Part shown: positions 26,812-38,559 of the stretch, in pieces
Position numbering within the stretch: the stretch's first letter is position 1
How the letters are laid out: each line of letters opens with the position of its first letter
Source of the DNA: Granulibacter bethesdensis CGDNIH1
GTDB taxonomy: Bacteria; Pseudomonadota; Alphaproteobacteria; Acetobacterales; Acetobacteraceae
Direction of reading: 5' to 3'
Assembly (NCBI RefSeq): GCF_000014285.2
Contig: NC_008343.2
Location: 496,001 to 560,000, forward strand
DNA: 64,000 nt
The notes under the pieces: model-generated
What the model was told of the DNA's origin: nothing
The model's database searches: none
What the model saw: only the letters and a program-made list of their open reading frames with translations
Program-made: the position numbers and the translations under genes

Positions 26812-28671
26812 TCACCGCCGCCCGAACAGGCTCTCGATCTCGGCTTTGCTGAGGCGCAATACGGTGGGGCGGCCATGGCTGCATGTGGCGGCGCGTGGCG
26901 TGGCCTCCATCTGCCGGAGCAGGGCGTTCATCTCCGGCACGGTCAGACGCCGTCCAGCGCGGATGGAGCCATGGCAGGCCATACGTGCAATGACGGCATC
27001 CAGCCTGCTTTCCAGCGCGATGCTGGCGCCCAGCTCGGCCAGTTCCTCGGCGATATCCCGCAGCAGGGCGCTGACAGATTGCGGCTTCAGCAGAGCAGGC
27101 AAGGCGCGCACCAGAACAGCCCCGGGGCCGAAGGCTTCTATATCCAGTCCCAGCTTTGCGAGCGAAGAGGCCGCATCCAGCAGATGGGTCGCTTCCCGTG
27201 GCGGCATCTCCACCACTTCAGGCAGCAGCAGCGCCTGGCTGTTTACGGTGCCATCCAGCAGGGCGCTGCGGAGAGCCTCATGGGTCAGTCTTTCATGCGC
27301 GGCATGCTGATCAACGAGCACCAGCGCTCCGTCCGCCGCGACGGCAATCACATAGGTATCCAGCACCTGCGCCACCGCGGCCCCCAGCGGATAGGCGGGA
27401 TCAGGGAGCGGTGGTGCGGGTGCCGATCGATCCTGAACCGTCTCGGGGGCAGAGGACATGGCGCCACGGGCGGCTGGTGCATCCTGAAGCGGTAACTGGG
27501 CCTCCGCGAAGCCGAAGTGCGGGCGTACCGGGGGAGCAGCAGCGTAGCCACCACCGCGCGTCGGCGTATAGCTGGGTCGGGAAATATTCAGCCGAGGGGG
27601 CGGAATGCTAAGGGTGGAAGATGCCTTTCCCCCATTCTCGGTTTGTCCGACCGGTCCGCCGACCCCGGCTGCAAGAGTGCGGCTGATCGCGCCGATGATC
27701 AGCCCGCGCACCGCGGCGGCATCGCGAAAACGTAGTTCCGTCTTGGCCGGATGGACATTCACGTCCACATCTTCCGGCGGCACGGTCAGCTCCAGCGCCA
27801 CAACCGGGTGGCGGCCATAGGGGATCACGTCCCGATAGGCCACGCGCAAGGCCGTGCGCAGCATCGGATCGGTAACCGGGCGTCCGTTCACCACGAAACT
27901 CTGGGAGGCTCCGGTGGCGCGGGTCAGGGTAGGGGCGCAGATGAAGCCACCCAGCAGCAGCGTATCGCGTTCGGCAGAAACGGGCAGGATGGCAGCAGCG
28001 GCTTCTTCCCCCAGCAGCGCGGCGATGCGTGCCTGCGGGGTGGCGGCGGGAAGGTCAAAGATTTCCCGGCCATCGATTTCACAGCGGAACGCGACATGGG
28101 GGGCAGAGAAAGCCAGCCGCCGCACGGCGATTTCGGCCTGATCGGCCTCACTGCGAGGTGTTTTAAGAAATTTGCGGCGGGCGGGGGTCGCAAAAAACAG
28201 ATCCCGCACCACAATGCGGGTTCCTTGTGGACCGGAGGCCGGTATGACCGCTCCAACGCGGCCCCCTTCAACGGTGATACTGTGGGCATGGTCACAGGCG
28301 GCGGTGCGACTGGTGATGCTCAGCCGTCCGGCGGCCCCGATAGAGGGCAGGGCCTCCCCCCTGAAACCCAGTGTGGCGATGCGGATCAGTGAGTCGTCGG
28401 TCAGTTTGGAGGTGGCATGACGCTGGATAGCCAGAGCCAACTCCTCCTCCGTCATGCCGCTGCCATCGTCCCGAACCTCGATCCGCGTGATGCCGCCGCC
28501 TTCCAGCGCCACGACGATGCGGGTCGCTCCGGCATCCAGGGCGTTTTCCACCAGCTCCTTCACCACGGCGGCGGGACGCTCAATCACTTCGCCGGCGGCG
28601 ATGCGGTTGATCGTCGTATCCGACAGCAGGCGGATGCGCGGCGAGAGGGAGGGAGCGGCAGAGTCTGTCAT
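26812..28671 (-). CDS. mutL: DNA mismatch repair protein MutL
   Basis: 619 residues. The N-terminal GHKL ATPase has AAGEVIERPAAVVKELVENALDAGATRI, the DDGSGM loop and TLGFRGEALPSIGAAGRLSI. A Pro/Ala-rich linker lies at about residues 335-430, then the C-terminal dimerisation domain. That domain contains DQHAAHERLTHE, which fits the DQHA(x)2E(x)4E endonuclease motif, so this MutL should nick DNA itself, unlike the E. coli protein. MutL couples MutS recognition to repair. Confidence 0.97.
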   Translation of the reverse strand: MTDSAAPSLSPRIRLLSDTTINRIAAGEVIERPAAVVKELVENALDAGATRIVVALEGGGITRIEVRDDGSGMTEEELALAIQRHATSKLTDDSLIRIATLGFRGEALPSIGAAGRLSITSRTAACDHAHSITVEGGRVGAVIPASGPQGTRIVVRDLFFATPARRKFLKTPRSEADQAEIAVRRLAFSAPHVAFRCEIDGREIFDLPAATPQARIAALLGEEAAAAILPVSAERDTLLLGGFICAPTLTRATGASQSFVVNGRPVTDPMLRTALRVAYRDVIPYGRHPVVALELTVPPEDVDVNVHPAKTELRFRDAAAVRGLIIGAISRTLAAGVGGPVGQTENGGKASSTLSIPPPRLNISRPSYTPTRGGGYAAAPPVRPHFGFAEAQLPLQDAPAARGAMSSAPETVQDRSAPAPPLPDPAYPLGAAVAQVLDTYVIAVAADGALVLVDQHAAHERLTHEALRSALLDGTVNSQALLLPEVVEMPPREATHLLDAASSLAKLGLDIEAFGPGAVLVRALPALLKPQSVSALLRDIAEELAELGASIALESRLDAVIARMACHGSIRAGRRLTVPEMNALLRQMEATPRAATCSHGRPTVLRLSKAEIESLFGRR

Positions 28672-28716
28672 GGATCGGATAATAGACCGAAACGGCCCGA
28701 TCCAGAAGAAACCGGC

Positions 28717-29310
28717 TCAGAAGATCCCGAGGAAGCTGCTTTTTTTCTGCGGGGTCTGTGTGGTGGCAGTTGTCGGAGGCGGGGGAACCGTGATGCCCTT
28801 CTGACGCAGGCGGGCGGCTTCCTCGGCAGCGTTCAGCGTGGTGGGGACGGTATCGTCCTGCCAGAACATCAGCTTGTCCATCAGACCGGATTTTTTGGTC
28901 TGCCCGGGTAAGGGCTCGGCCTGCATAGGCTGCGGCTGTCTGGCCGGACCGGCGGCACTCAGCAGGGCCTTTTGTCCAGACCTGGCCGTGGTGCCCGGAT
29001 CGGCCAGCGCTGCGGAAGGACTCAGCGCGGCTTCAGCGCTGATCTGCTCATTCTGTTCCTGCGGACGAGGCGCACCGGGGCGCGGTGGCTGCAACGGCCC
29101 GTCCAGAGTGGGGGGAATGTCCAGCGGCGCGCGGGTCGTGACCTTGAATTCATCGGGCGCATCGTGCACCAGCCCGAACGTGCGGAGCGTGCTTTCGCCG
29201 CAGCCGGAAACAGAGCAAAGGATTGCAATGGCGGAAAGGGAGCGGAACAGTCTTGTGCAGCAGGCAGTCGGGCGGCGCGGAAATGTGGTCATGGGTGCAG
29301 TGCTCATCAT
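28717..29310 (-). CDS. DUF3035-type lipoprotein
   Basis: About 197 residues. The signal peptide (TRLFRSLSAIAILCSVSGC) ends at a lipobox cysteine in VSGC. Next comes the DUF3035 hallmark APDEFKVTTRAPLDIPPTLDGPLQPPRPG, followed by a Pro/Gln-rich, largely disordered part. Alphaproteobacteria commonly keep this gene just after lspA, as here; its function is not established. Starts at 29310, 29307 or 29292 are all possible, and none has a strong ribosome binding site. Confidence 0.85.
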   Translation of the reverse strand: MMSTAPMTTFPRRPTACCTRLFRSLSAIAILCSVSGCGESTLRTFGLVHDAPDEFKVTTRAPLDIPPTLDGPLQPPRPGAPRPQEQNEQISAEAALSPSAALADPGTTARSGQKALLSAAGPARQPQPMQAEPLPGQTKKSGLMDKLMFWQDDTVPTTLNAAEEAARLRQKGITVPPPPTTATTQTPQKKSSFLGIF

Positions 29311-29418
29311 CCGGGCTGGGTCACGGCACTGGCGGCCGGGACTGGCGCATTCTTGAGAGGGAAGAATAGCGGGAACGATGCCGTCTGTCTGCACCGGCCA
29401 TGCCATAACGGGGCTATA

Positions 29419-29973
29419 TCAGCCTTCTCCGGTTCGGGTTTCCCTTTGGGTCCGCCCGATCAGCGTATCGATAATCAGCAGGGCAACGCCGATCACAATG
29501 GCTGCGTCGGCCACGTTGAACACAAACCATGACAACTCGCCTACATGCGCATGGATGAAGTCTACGACCGCGCCGAAGCGGAACCGATCAATCACATTCC
29601 CGATCGCCCCGCCGCCGATCATCCCCAGCGCGATGGCAATCAGCCGGTTTTCCGCACGCCGCATCCACAGCAGCAATCCGGCGACGATCAGGATCGCTCC
29701 GCCGCCCAGTATCCAGATACCGGCAGGCCCAAACCCGTTCAGCAGGCCGAAAGTGACCCCCCGGTTCCATACCATGGTCAGGTTCAGGACGGGCAGCAGC
29801 ACAATCTGATGTTTCTCCGGCAAGTTTACCGTTTCGAGGATGAACCATTTGCTGCCCTGATCGGCCAACAGCACGATGAGGGCGGCAAGAATACCGATCG
29901 GCATATAGAATCCCGGAAACCGCCGTGCTTTCTCGGCGGCTCCGGCGCGGCGGAGGGCGGCAATGCTGCTCAT
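29419..29973 (-). CDS. lspA: Lipoprotein signal peptidase (signal peptidase II)
   Basis: 184 residues with four membrane segments. The catalytic aspartates lie in GGAIGNVIDRFRFGAVVDFI and WFVFNVADAAIVIG, and VLNLTMVWNRGVTFGLL is the conserved loop. It removes the signal peptide of diacylglyceryl-modified prolipoproteins in the inner membrane. It follows ileS by 37 bases, the classical ileS-lspA order, and precedes a lipoprotein gene. The N-terminal extension of about 20 residues is basic. Confidence 0.96.
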   Translation of the reverse strand: MSSIAALRRAGAAEKARRFPGFYMPIGILAALIVLLADQGSKWFILETVNLPEKHQIVLLPVLNLTMVWNRGVTFGLLNGFGPAGIWILGGGAILIVAGLLLWMRRAENRLIAIALGMIGGGAIGNVIDRFRFGAVVDFIHAHVGELSWFVFNVADAAIVIGVALLIIDTLIGRTQRETRTGEG

Positions 29974-30010
29974 GACGTCGTATCCTTCGCCTCTTCCTGT
30001 AACCCCGATT

Positions 30011-32869
<2,859 letters not shown>

Positions 32870-33071
32870 GATGGTCCGCCGCTGGAGGGCCGCCAGGATA
32901 CGGCCCGGAAAGAAAAGAAGAAAATGGAAATCGCCGCGTCTGGCTGGCCGTCGCAACAGGGCACGCAGGCAGGTGCCCGGGCGGCCAGCTACCTAATTCG
33001 CAGGCGGGGTCGGGTGGAGATGGACTGAAACGGTCTGGACGACATGGCTGCATTCTGCATCGGGGGGCGGA

Positions 33072-34013
33072 CTATGCTTGGCGCGCAGGAAGCTGGTCAA
33101 GCAGCTTCCGTGCTTCAGTCGCATCCTGGGCAATCTGGCCGCGTAGATCATCCAGCCCGGCGAATTTTCGTTCCGCCCTTAAAAATGCGTGCAGGCTGAC
33201 AGTGATATCCTGATCGTACAGATCACCGCTGAAGTCGAACAGATGTGCTTCCAGCCTGCTTTCCGGCCCTTCATTGACGGTCGGGCGACGGCCGATATTG
33301 GCAACACCCGGATATTCGGTGCCGTCAGGCAACCGGGCCGTGACGGCATAGACGCCGCGGGCCGGCTCCAGATGCCGACCGAAGGGGATATTTGCCGTGG
33401 GAAAGCCGATGGTGCGTCCGCGTTTGTCCCCGTGCGAGACGATGCCGCGGATTCCCCATGGCCGCCCGAGCAACTGTGCCGCACGCTCCGGATAGCCATC
33501 CTGCAACAGGCGGCGGATGCGGGTGGAGGAGAGTGGCCCTTCTGCATCCATGACGGGCGGTACAATGGTCAGCCCGATCCCCAGCGCCTCGCTGCGGGTG
33601 GAGAGCAGGGTGATATCGCCGCCGCGTCGGTGGCCGAAGGCGAAATCGGCCCCGCAGGCCAGATGTTTTGCATCCAGCCCGGCCAGCAGAACGCCGGAGA
33701 TGAATTCCTCGGCTTCCATCAGGCTGAAAGCCTCGTCGAAGGCCAGTTCCACCACCCATGTCACGCCCAGCCGTGCCAGCGCATCGGCGCGCTCGGCAGA
33801 GAGGGTCAGGCGGAAGGGCGGATCATAGGGACGGAAGAACTCCCGCGGATGCGGCTCGAAGGTCAGCGCCATCAGGGGGGCGGTCGGTCTGGCCGCATGG
33901 GCGGCACGGATAACGGCCTCATGCCCGAGATGCACGCCGTCGAAATTGCCCAGTGCGACGCTTGCGCCGCGGGCTTCGGGGGGGATGTGTCGCCAGTCCG
34001 TGATGATCCGCAT
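33072..34013 (-). CDS. ribF: Bifunctional riboflavin kinase / FAD synthetase
   Basis: 313 residues. The N-terminal FAD synthetase nucleotidyltransferase has ALGNFDGVHLGHEAVI (HxGH) and STRIRRLLQDG. The C-terminal riboflavin kinase has GRTIGFPTANIPF, GVYAVTARL, GVANIGRRPTVN and EAHLFDFSGDLYDQ. It converts riboflavin to FMN and FAD in the cytosol. The ATG at 34013 (MRIITDWRHIP) is the family start; a TTG at 34049 also lies in frame. Confidence 0.97.
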   Translation of the reverse strand: MRIITDWRHIPPEARGASVALGNFDGVHLGHEAVIRAAHAARPTAPLMALTFEPHPREFFRPYDPPFRLTLSAERADALARLGVTWVVELAFDEAFSLMEAEEFISGVLLAGLDAKHLACGADFAFGHRRGGDITLLSTRSEALGIGLTIVPPVMDAEGPLSSTRIRRLLQDGYPERAAQLLGRPWGIRGIVSHGDKRGRTIGFPTANIPFGRHLEPARGVYAVTARLPDGTEYPGVANIGRRPTVNEGPESRLEAHLFDFSGDLYDQDITVSLHAFLRAERKFAGLDDLRGQIAQDATEARKLLDQLPARQA

Positions 34014-34171
34014 GCCGCCGTTTGTGCGCGAAGGCTGCGTCGGGATCAATCATTCAGTGCAGCAGAAACAGGCATGGCACCGTGACAGGTGGGGCACCAT
34101 GACAGGCGGGCATGAATGCGGCAGCCTGTGTTTTCTTACATCGCATTGACCGTAACGGGAGTCTCCCCCTG

Positions 34172-35890
34172 ATGGCCGCACGTTTCGAAAACATATCCGC
34201 GCCGAGGCCCACACGGGAAAGCCTCGCCGCGGGACGGGACGCCGTGCTGGCCCTGATGGAAGCAGGAGCATGGGCGCAGGCCCTGTCCACCATGGATCAG
34301 GATCGGCGGGATTATGCACGCTGGTCGGCATTGGTACACCTGGCTTTCTCCCGCAACACGGCGGAGGTGGAGGCGAAAGCGGAGCGCAGCTATGCGGATT
34401 CTCTCGCGCCTTTTGCGCAGGATTGTGAGGTCACGCTGAAGCGGCGCGTGCTGGCCCATCCTGACCGTGCATCGATTCTGCCTTTGCTGGCACCGCCTTA
34501 TGGCGAGCATGTGCTGGCGCTGTGGGAGGCGGATATCACCACCTTTATCCCGGCCATTGCGGATGATCTGGAACAGGAATCAAAGCTGGAGGCGGACTAT
34601 ACCGAGCTTCTGGCGGCGGCCCGGCTGGAGATCGGCGGTCAAACCGTCAATCTCTCCGGCCTCGCCCCTTATGCCGAGCATGCGGATCGCGCGATCCGTC
34701 ATGAGGCGGAGACGGTCCGCTGGCAGTATTTTGCTGATCACGGCGAGAGGCTGGACGGAATTTACGATGCTCTGGTCCGGCTGCGGCATGGCATGGCCCG
34801 CAAGCTGGGGGATGAGAACTTCATCGCTCTGGCCTACCGGCGGCTGCGTCGCACCGATTACGGGCCGGAGGATGTCGCCCGCTATCGCGATGCCGTCGCG
34901 GAAAAGGTGACCCCGCTGGTTGCCCGTCTGCTGGAAGCAAGGCGGCAGGAGCATGGCTGGGACAGGCTGCGTTTTTGGGACGAAGCGCTGGTCGATCCGC
35001 GCGGCAACCCGCAACCGCTCGGCGGGGTGGAGGTGCTGGGCGAGGCTGCTCAGGGCCTGTTCGATGCGATGGACGCGCATCTGCCCGGAGGAGACGCAAA
35101 AGGCATCGGAGCCTGTTACCGGTTGATGCGTGCCGGCGGTTTCATGGATCTGGATAACCGTCCCGGCAAGGCGGGTGGGGGATTTTGCACCTCCTTTCCT
35201 ACGCAATCGGACGGGATGCCGTATATTTTCGCGAATTTTACCGGCACGCATCACGATATCGGCGTGTTCACCCATGAAATGGGCCATGCCTTCCAGAATT
35301 ATGCCAGCCGCACCCTGCCGGGTATCGATCTGCTCTGGCCGACCTATGAAGCGGCGGAAATCCATTCCATGAGTCTGGAATTCCTGACCTGGCCCGGAAT
35401 CGGCAAGCTGGTGGGAGAGGACGAAGCCGAGCGTTACCGGCGCATGCACCTGATCCAGTCGCTGGCTTTTCTGCCGTATGGCGTCTGCGTCGATCATTTC
35501 CAGCATGAGGTCTATGCCAGGCCCGACGCCACCCCGGCAGAACGCCATGCGATATGGCGGCGGCTGGAAGCCCGTTACATGCCGTGGACCGATTACGGTG
35601 ATCTGGCGTGGCCGGCGGCGGGCGGGCGCTGGCAGGCGAAGCAGCACATCTACAATTCGCCATTCTATTACATCGATTACACGCTGGCCTTGTGCTGTGC
35701 GCTGCAATTCTGGGTGCGCATGCGGCAGGATTATGCCTCGGCACTGACGGATTATGTCGCTCTGTGCGGGCGTGGCGGCGCGGCCCCTTTTACCGCTCTG
35801 GCACGTTCAGCCGGTCTGGCCAGCCCGTTTTCCCCCGGTGCCCTGGATGCGGTGGTGGATGAGGCGGCGAAAACACTCGGGTTGATATGA
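34172..35890 (+). CDS. pepF: M3-family oligoendopeptidase F
   Basis: 572 residues. The zinc motif HEMGHAFQ (HExxH) is at about residues 368-375, and the third ligand Glu is in YEAAEIHSMSLEF, 25-30 residues later. The last third has the helical M3 wall (HIYNSPFYYIDYTLALCCALQFW). No signal peptide, so it degrades short peptides in the cytosol. The ATG at 34172 is preferred because GGGAG lies upstream and the family begins near MAARFENISAPRP; a start at 34112 is possible. It is divergent from ribF. Confidence 0.94.
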   Translation: MAARFENISAPRPTRESLAAGRDAVLALMEAGAWAQALSTMDQDRRDYARWSALVHLAFSRNTAEVEAKAERSYADSLAPFAQDCEVTLKRRVLAHPDRASILPLLAPPYGEHVLALWEADITTFIPAIADDLEQESKLEADYTELLAAARLEIGGQTVNLSGLAPYAEHADRAIRHEAETVRWQYFADHGERLDGIYDALVRLRHGMARKLGDENFIALAYRRLRRTDYGPEDVARYRDAVAEKVTPLVARLLEARRQEHGWDRLRFWDEALVDPRGNPQPLGGVEVLGEAAQGLFDAMDAHLPGGDAKGIGACYRLMRAGGFMDLDNRPGKAGGGFCTSFPTQSDGMPYIFANFTGTHHDIGVFTHEMGHAFQNYASRTLPGIDLLWPTYEAAEIHSMSLEFLTWPGIGKLVGEDEAERYRRMHLIQSLAFLPYGVCVDHFQHEVYARPDATPAERHAIWRRLEARYMPWTDYGDLAWPAAGGRWQAKQHIYNSPFYYIDYTLALCCALQFWVRMRQDYASALTDYVALCGRGGAAPFTALARSAGLASPFSPGALDAVVDEAAKTLGLI

Positions 35891-35896
35891 TTTTTC

Positions 35897-35911
35897 TGTG
35901 ATAAAATCACA
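35897..35911. repeat. Perfect 15-bp dyad TGTGATAAAATCACA
   Basis: Lies 6 bases after the pepF stop and 75 bases before the PAP2 phosphatase ATG, inside an AT-rich stretch with T-runs on one side and A-runs on the other. The half-sites TGTGA/TCACA resemble Crp/Fnr-family operators, but the spacing is 5 rather than 6 bases. A weak bidirectional terminator is the alternative. Confidence 0.4.
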
Positions 35912-35985
35912 AAATAATCCAGAATATCAGTAAGGACGGTATCAAAAGGGTTGGTCGGCAAAGAGGCCGGCCGGGGGTATCAGTG

Positions 35986-36699
35986 ATGAAAATCATCTCC
36001 CGGATCGGGGTTTTTACAGTCTCGTTGCTGCTGTGCCTTCTGCTCGGCCCCGCCACGGCCAGCCGTGCCGATCTGGGGCAGTCCGAGTTTGATCAGGCTC
36101 TGCAAGCTTTGCAGGGCATTGATCTGGCCAGCCTGTTGCCCCCTCCGCCCGCCCCCGGCAGCCGACAGGCGCAGATGGATATGGAGGCGGTCCGTCAGGC
36201 TGTCGCCGCCCGCACGCCGGCGCAGGAGAAAAAAATCCGCGCCGATCATGAGTGCGTGATGGAGCAGTTCGCCTCCGTGATGGGGCCGGATTTCGATCAT
36301 CAGCATTATCCGCGTCTCGCCGCCATGCTGGATCGTGTCTATCGCGTGGAGGCGCAACTGGTCGCGCAGGCCAAGGCGAAGATTGGTCGTCCTCGGCCCT
36401 ATACGCTGGATCCTACGCTCAAAACGCTGGAGACACGCTCGGCGCAGGCTTCCTATCCGTCGGGGCATGCTACCTTCGCCTACATGACAGCCGCCATTCT
36501 GGCCCGGATTTTCCCGGAGAAACGGGAGGCGCTCTACGCGCGTGCCGGCGTCTTTGCTCATAACAGGGTGGAGGCCGGGTCGCATTTTCCAAGCGATCTG
36601 GAGGCAGGGCAAATTGTCGGTGAATGGATTGGCAATGCCATAGAGAAAGCTAGATTACCCAATATAATTGACTCTGACCTAGGTGCTCGATATAAATGA
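35986..36699 (+). CDS. Periplasmic PAP2-type acid phosphatase (class A, PhoN-like)
   Basis: 237 residues. There is a signal peptide at about 1-28 (ISRIGVFTVSLLLCLLLGPATASRA). The three PAP2 motifs are present: KxxxxxRP in KAKIGRPRPY, the PSGHATFAY motif, and NRVEAGSHFPSDLEAG with Arg, the catalytic His and Asp. Soluble members remove phosphate non-specifically in the periplasm. A GTG at 35983 lies directly before the ATG and either could start. A strong terminator follows and the convergent purF lies beyond. Confidence 0.9.
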   Translation: MKIISRIGVFTVSLLLCLLLGPATASRADLGQSEFDQALQALQGIDLASLLPPPPAPGSRQAQMDMEAVRQAVAARTPAQEKKIRADHECVMEQFASVMGPDFDHQHYPRLAAMLDRVYRVEAQLVAQAKAKIGRPRPYTLDPTLKTLETRSAQASYPSGHATFAYMTAAILARIFPEKREALYARAGVFAHNRVEAGSHFPSDLEAGQIVGEWIGNAIEKARLPNIIDSDLGARYK

Positions 36700-36833
36700 G
36701 CTTCCTGATTATTCAGGACGTGCATACACCCCCTGACCAGAAAGGAGAATTAGTGAAGCTTACCTTAGAGGTTAATCACACAACTGTCTATCTCTTCCTA
36801 ATAATCTTGGAAAAATATTTTCTTTGAAAACCA

Positions 36834-36869
36834 GAAAGGGCTGATCCAAAGTTTTGGGCCAGCCCTTTC
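36834..36869. terminator. Bidirectional terminator between PAP2 phosphatase and purF
   Basis: GAAAGGGCTG (36834-36843) pairs with CAGCCCTTTC (36860-36869). The loop can pair further (TCCAAA with TTTGGG). On the minus strand the stem is followed by TGGTTTTC, on the plus strand by AAGTATATTT, so it can serve both convergent transcripts. Confidence 0.75.
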
Positions 36870-36880
36870 AAGTATATTTA

Positions 36881-36973
36881 CATCCCCGTATGCACGGGGG
36901 AGCAGCTTTATTTGAAGCCGAGCTTGAGAACGCTAGCGGGCTATCTCCATTAATATGGAGGTGTATAATTTTA
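36881..36973 (-). CRISPR. Possible relic of a type I-E CRISPR array (one repeat plus one decayed repeat)
   Basis: The dyad CCCCGTATGCACGGGG (36884-36899) has the 6-bp stem and 4-base loop of type I-E repeats. Read on the minus strand it is GCTGCTCC before and ATG after the stem, as in many I-E repeats. Exactly 61 bases further (29 repeat + 32 spacer) a second dyad CTCCAT-N4-ATGGAG (36945-36960) has the same geometry, with two paired, compensated base changes. No cas genes and no third unit are visible. A coincidence of two small dyads is possible. Confidence 0.4.
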
Positions 36974-37014
36974 CCTGTTAAATACTAGAACGGAAAGCAA
37001 ATTCTGCCAACAGC

Positions 37015-38559
37015 CTATCGCGGATCACTCATCTGAGGCTGCCGCATAGCGTTTTCGGAAAAATCCGGAATCGGCACCGGATACTCACCCGTAAAACACG
37101 CATCGCAATAATACGGCTTGCTGTCATCGCGTCCGGGCCGCCCGAGTGCGCGATACAGCCCGTCCAGAGAAATGAACGCCAGGGAGTCCGCTCCAATCAG
37201 CTTGGCCATTTCCTCGACATTGTTGCGGGCAGCCAGCAGCTTGCTGCGTTCCGGCGTGTCGATGCCGTAGAAGCACGAATATGTGGTGGGCGGAGAAGAA
37301 ATGCGCATATGGACTTCGGCGGCTCCGGCCTGACGCACCATCTCCACGATCTTGCGGCTGGTGGTACCCCGCACGATGGAGTCATCCACCAGCACCACGC
37401 GCTTGCCCTCCAGCGCGGCGCGGTTGGCGGAGTGTTTCAGCTTTACGCCCAGATGACGGATCTGGTCGGTCGGCTCGATAAAGGTGCGACCCACATAGTG
37501 ATTGCGGACGATACCGAGTTCGAACGGCACGCCCGATTCCGCCGCATATCCCATCGCGGAGGGGACGCCTGAATCCGGCACGGGCACGATGACATCGGCC
37601 TCGACATGGCTTTCGCGGGCCAACTCGCGCCCGATGCTCTTGCGGGCATCATAGACGGAAATGCCTTCCAGCACTGAATCCGGACGGGCGAAATAGATGT
37701 ATTCGAACACGCAGAAGCGGGAGGTCGTGCGGCCGAAGGGACGGATGCTGTGCACACCCTGATCGTTGATGACGACGATCTCGCCCGGCTCCACATCCCG
37801 TACGAATTCCGCGCCGACGACATCCAGCGCGCAGGTCTCGCTCGCCAGGACCCATGACCCCGGCGCACCGGCGGCGCCGGGAATGCGGCCCAGAATCAGG
37901 GGGCGAACCCCCATCGGATCACGCACGCCGAGCAGCGCATCGGTGGACAGGGCCACCAGAGAGTAGGCCCCCGTCACCTGCTTGATGGCATCAATCAGCC
38001 GGTCCACCACAGTGGAATAGAGGCTGATCGCGATCAGATGGACGAAGACCTCGCTGTCTGTGGTGGACTGAAACAGGCAGCCACGCCGGACCAGCGCCTT
38101 GCGCAGGGTCAGGGCATTGGTCAGGTTGCCGTTATGGGCGACGGCCAGACCCCCGAACTCGAAATCGGCATAAAGCGGCTGCACGTTGCGCAGCAGGGTC
38201 TCGCCGGTGGTCGCGTAGCGGTTATGCCCGATCGCGTGCGGACCGGGCAGGGAGGCCATGATCCGTGCATCACCGAAATTATCGCCGACCAGCCCCAGGC
38301 CCTTATGCGTATGATGGCGCTGCCCGTCATAGCTGACGATGCCGGTTGCTTCCTGTCCGCGATGCTGCAGCGCATGCAGGCCGAGTGCGGTAATGGCGGC
38401 GGCATCCGTGGCATTCCAGATGCCGAACACCCCGCATTCCTCATGCAGCGTATCGTCCTCGGCCCGATCGACCATCAGGGTCTGCGGCGTCATGGGACCG
38501 GTTCCGCCGGAAGAGGCGGCGGCATCGTGAAGCTCGTCGGAACGGGTCGGCTGCGCCAT
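37015..38559 (-). CDS. purF: Amidophosphoribosyltransferase
   Basis: First committed step of purine synthesis: PRPP plus glutamine to 5-phosphoribosylamine. 514 residues. The Ntn glutaminase nucleophile is Cys42 in EECGVFGIWN, so a propeptide must be removed as in the B. subtilis-type enzyme. The C-terminal half has the PRPP motif VVLVDDSIVRGTTSRK. CDACFTGEYP supplies cysteines expected for the 4Fe-4S cluster. Its ATG abuts the cvpA stop with no gap, the common cvpA-purF operon. Confidence 0.97.
   Translation of the reverse strand: MAQPTRSDELHDAAASSGGTGPMTPQTLMVDRAEDDTLHEECGVFGIWNATDAAAITALGLHALQHRGQEATGIVSYDGQRHHTHKGLGLVGDNFGDARIMASLPGPHAIGHNRYATTGETLLRNVQPLYADFEFGGLAVAHNGNLTNALTLRKALVRRGCLFQSTTDSEVFVHLIAISLYSTVVDRLIDAIKQVTGAYSLVALSTDALLGVRDPMGVRPLILGRIPGAAGAPGSWVLASETCALDVVGAEFVRDVEPGEIVVINDQGVHSIRPFGRTTSRFCVFEYIYFARPDSVLEGISVYDARKSIGRELARESHVEADVIVPVPDSGVPSAMGYAAESGVPFELGIVRNHYVGRTFIEPTDQIRHLGVKLKHSANRAALEGKRVVLVDDSIVRGTTSRKIVEMVRQAGAAEVHMRISSPPTTYSCFYGIDTPERSKLLAARNNVEEMAKLIGADSLAFISLDGLYRALGRPGRDDSKPYYCDACFTGEYPVPIPDFSENAMRQPQMSDPR

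Larger units (their letters stand above)
36700..37014. other. AT-rich spacer between the phosphatase and purF
   Basis: About 315 bases with no credible gene. It contains a bidirectional terminator (36834-36869) and two CRISPR-like dyads 61 bases apart (36884-36899 and 36945-36960). The composition is clearly more AT-rich than the flanking genes. Confidence 0.7.
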
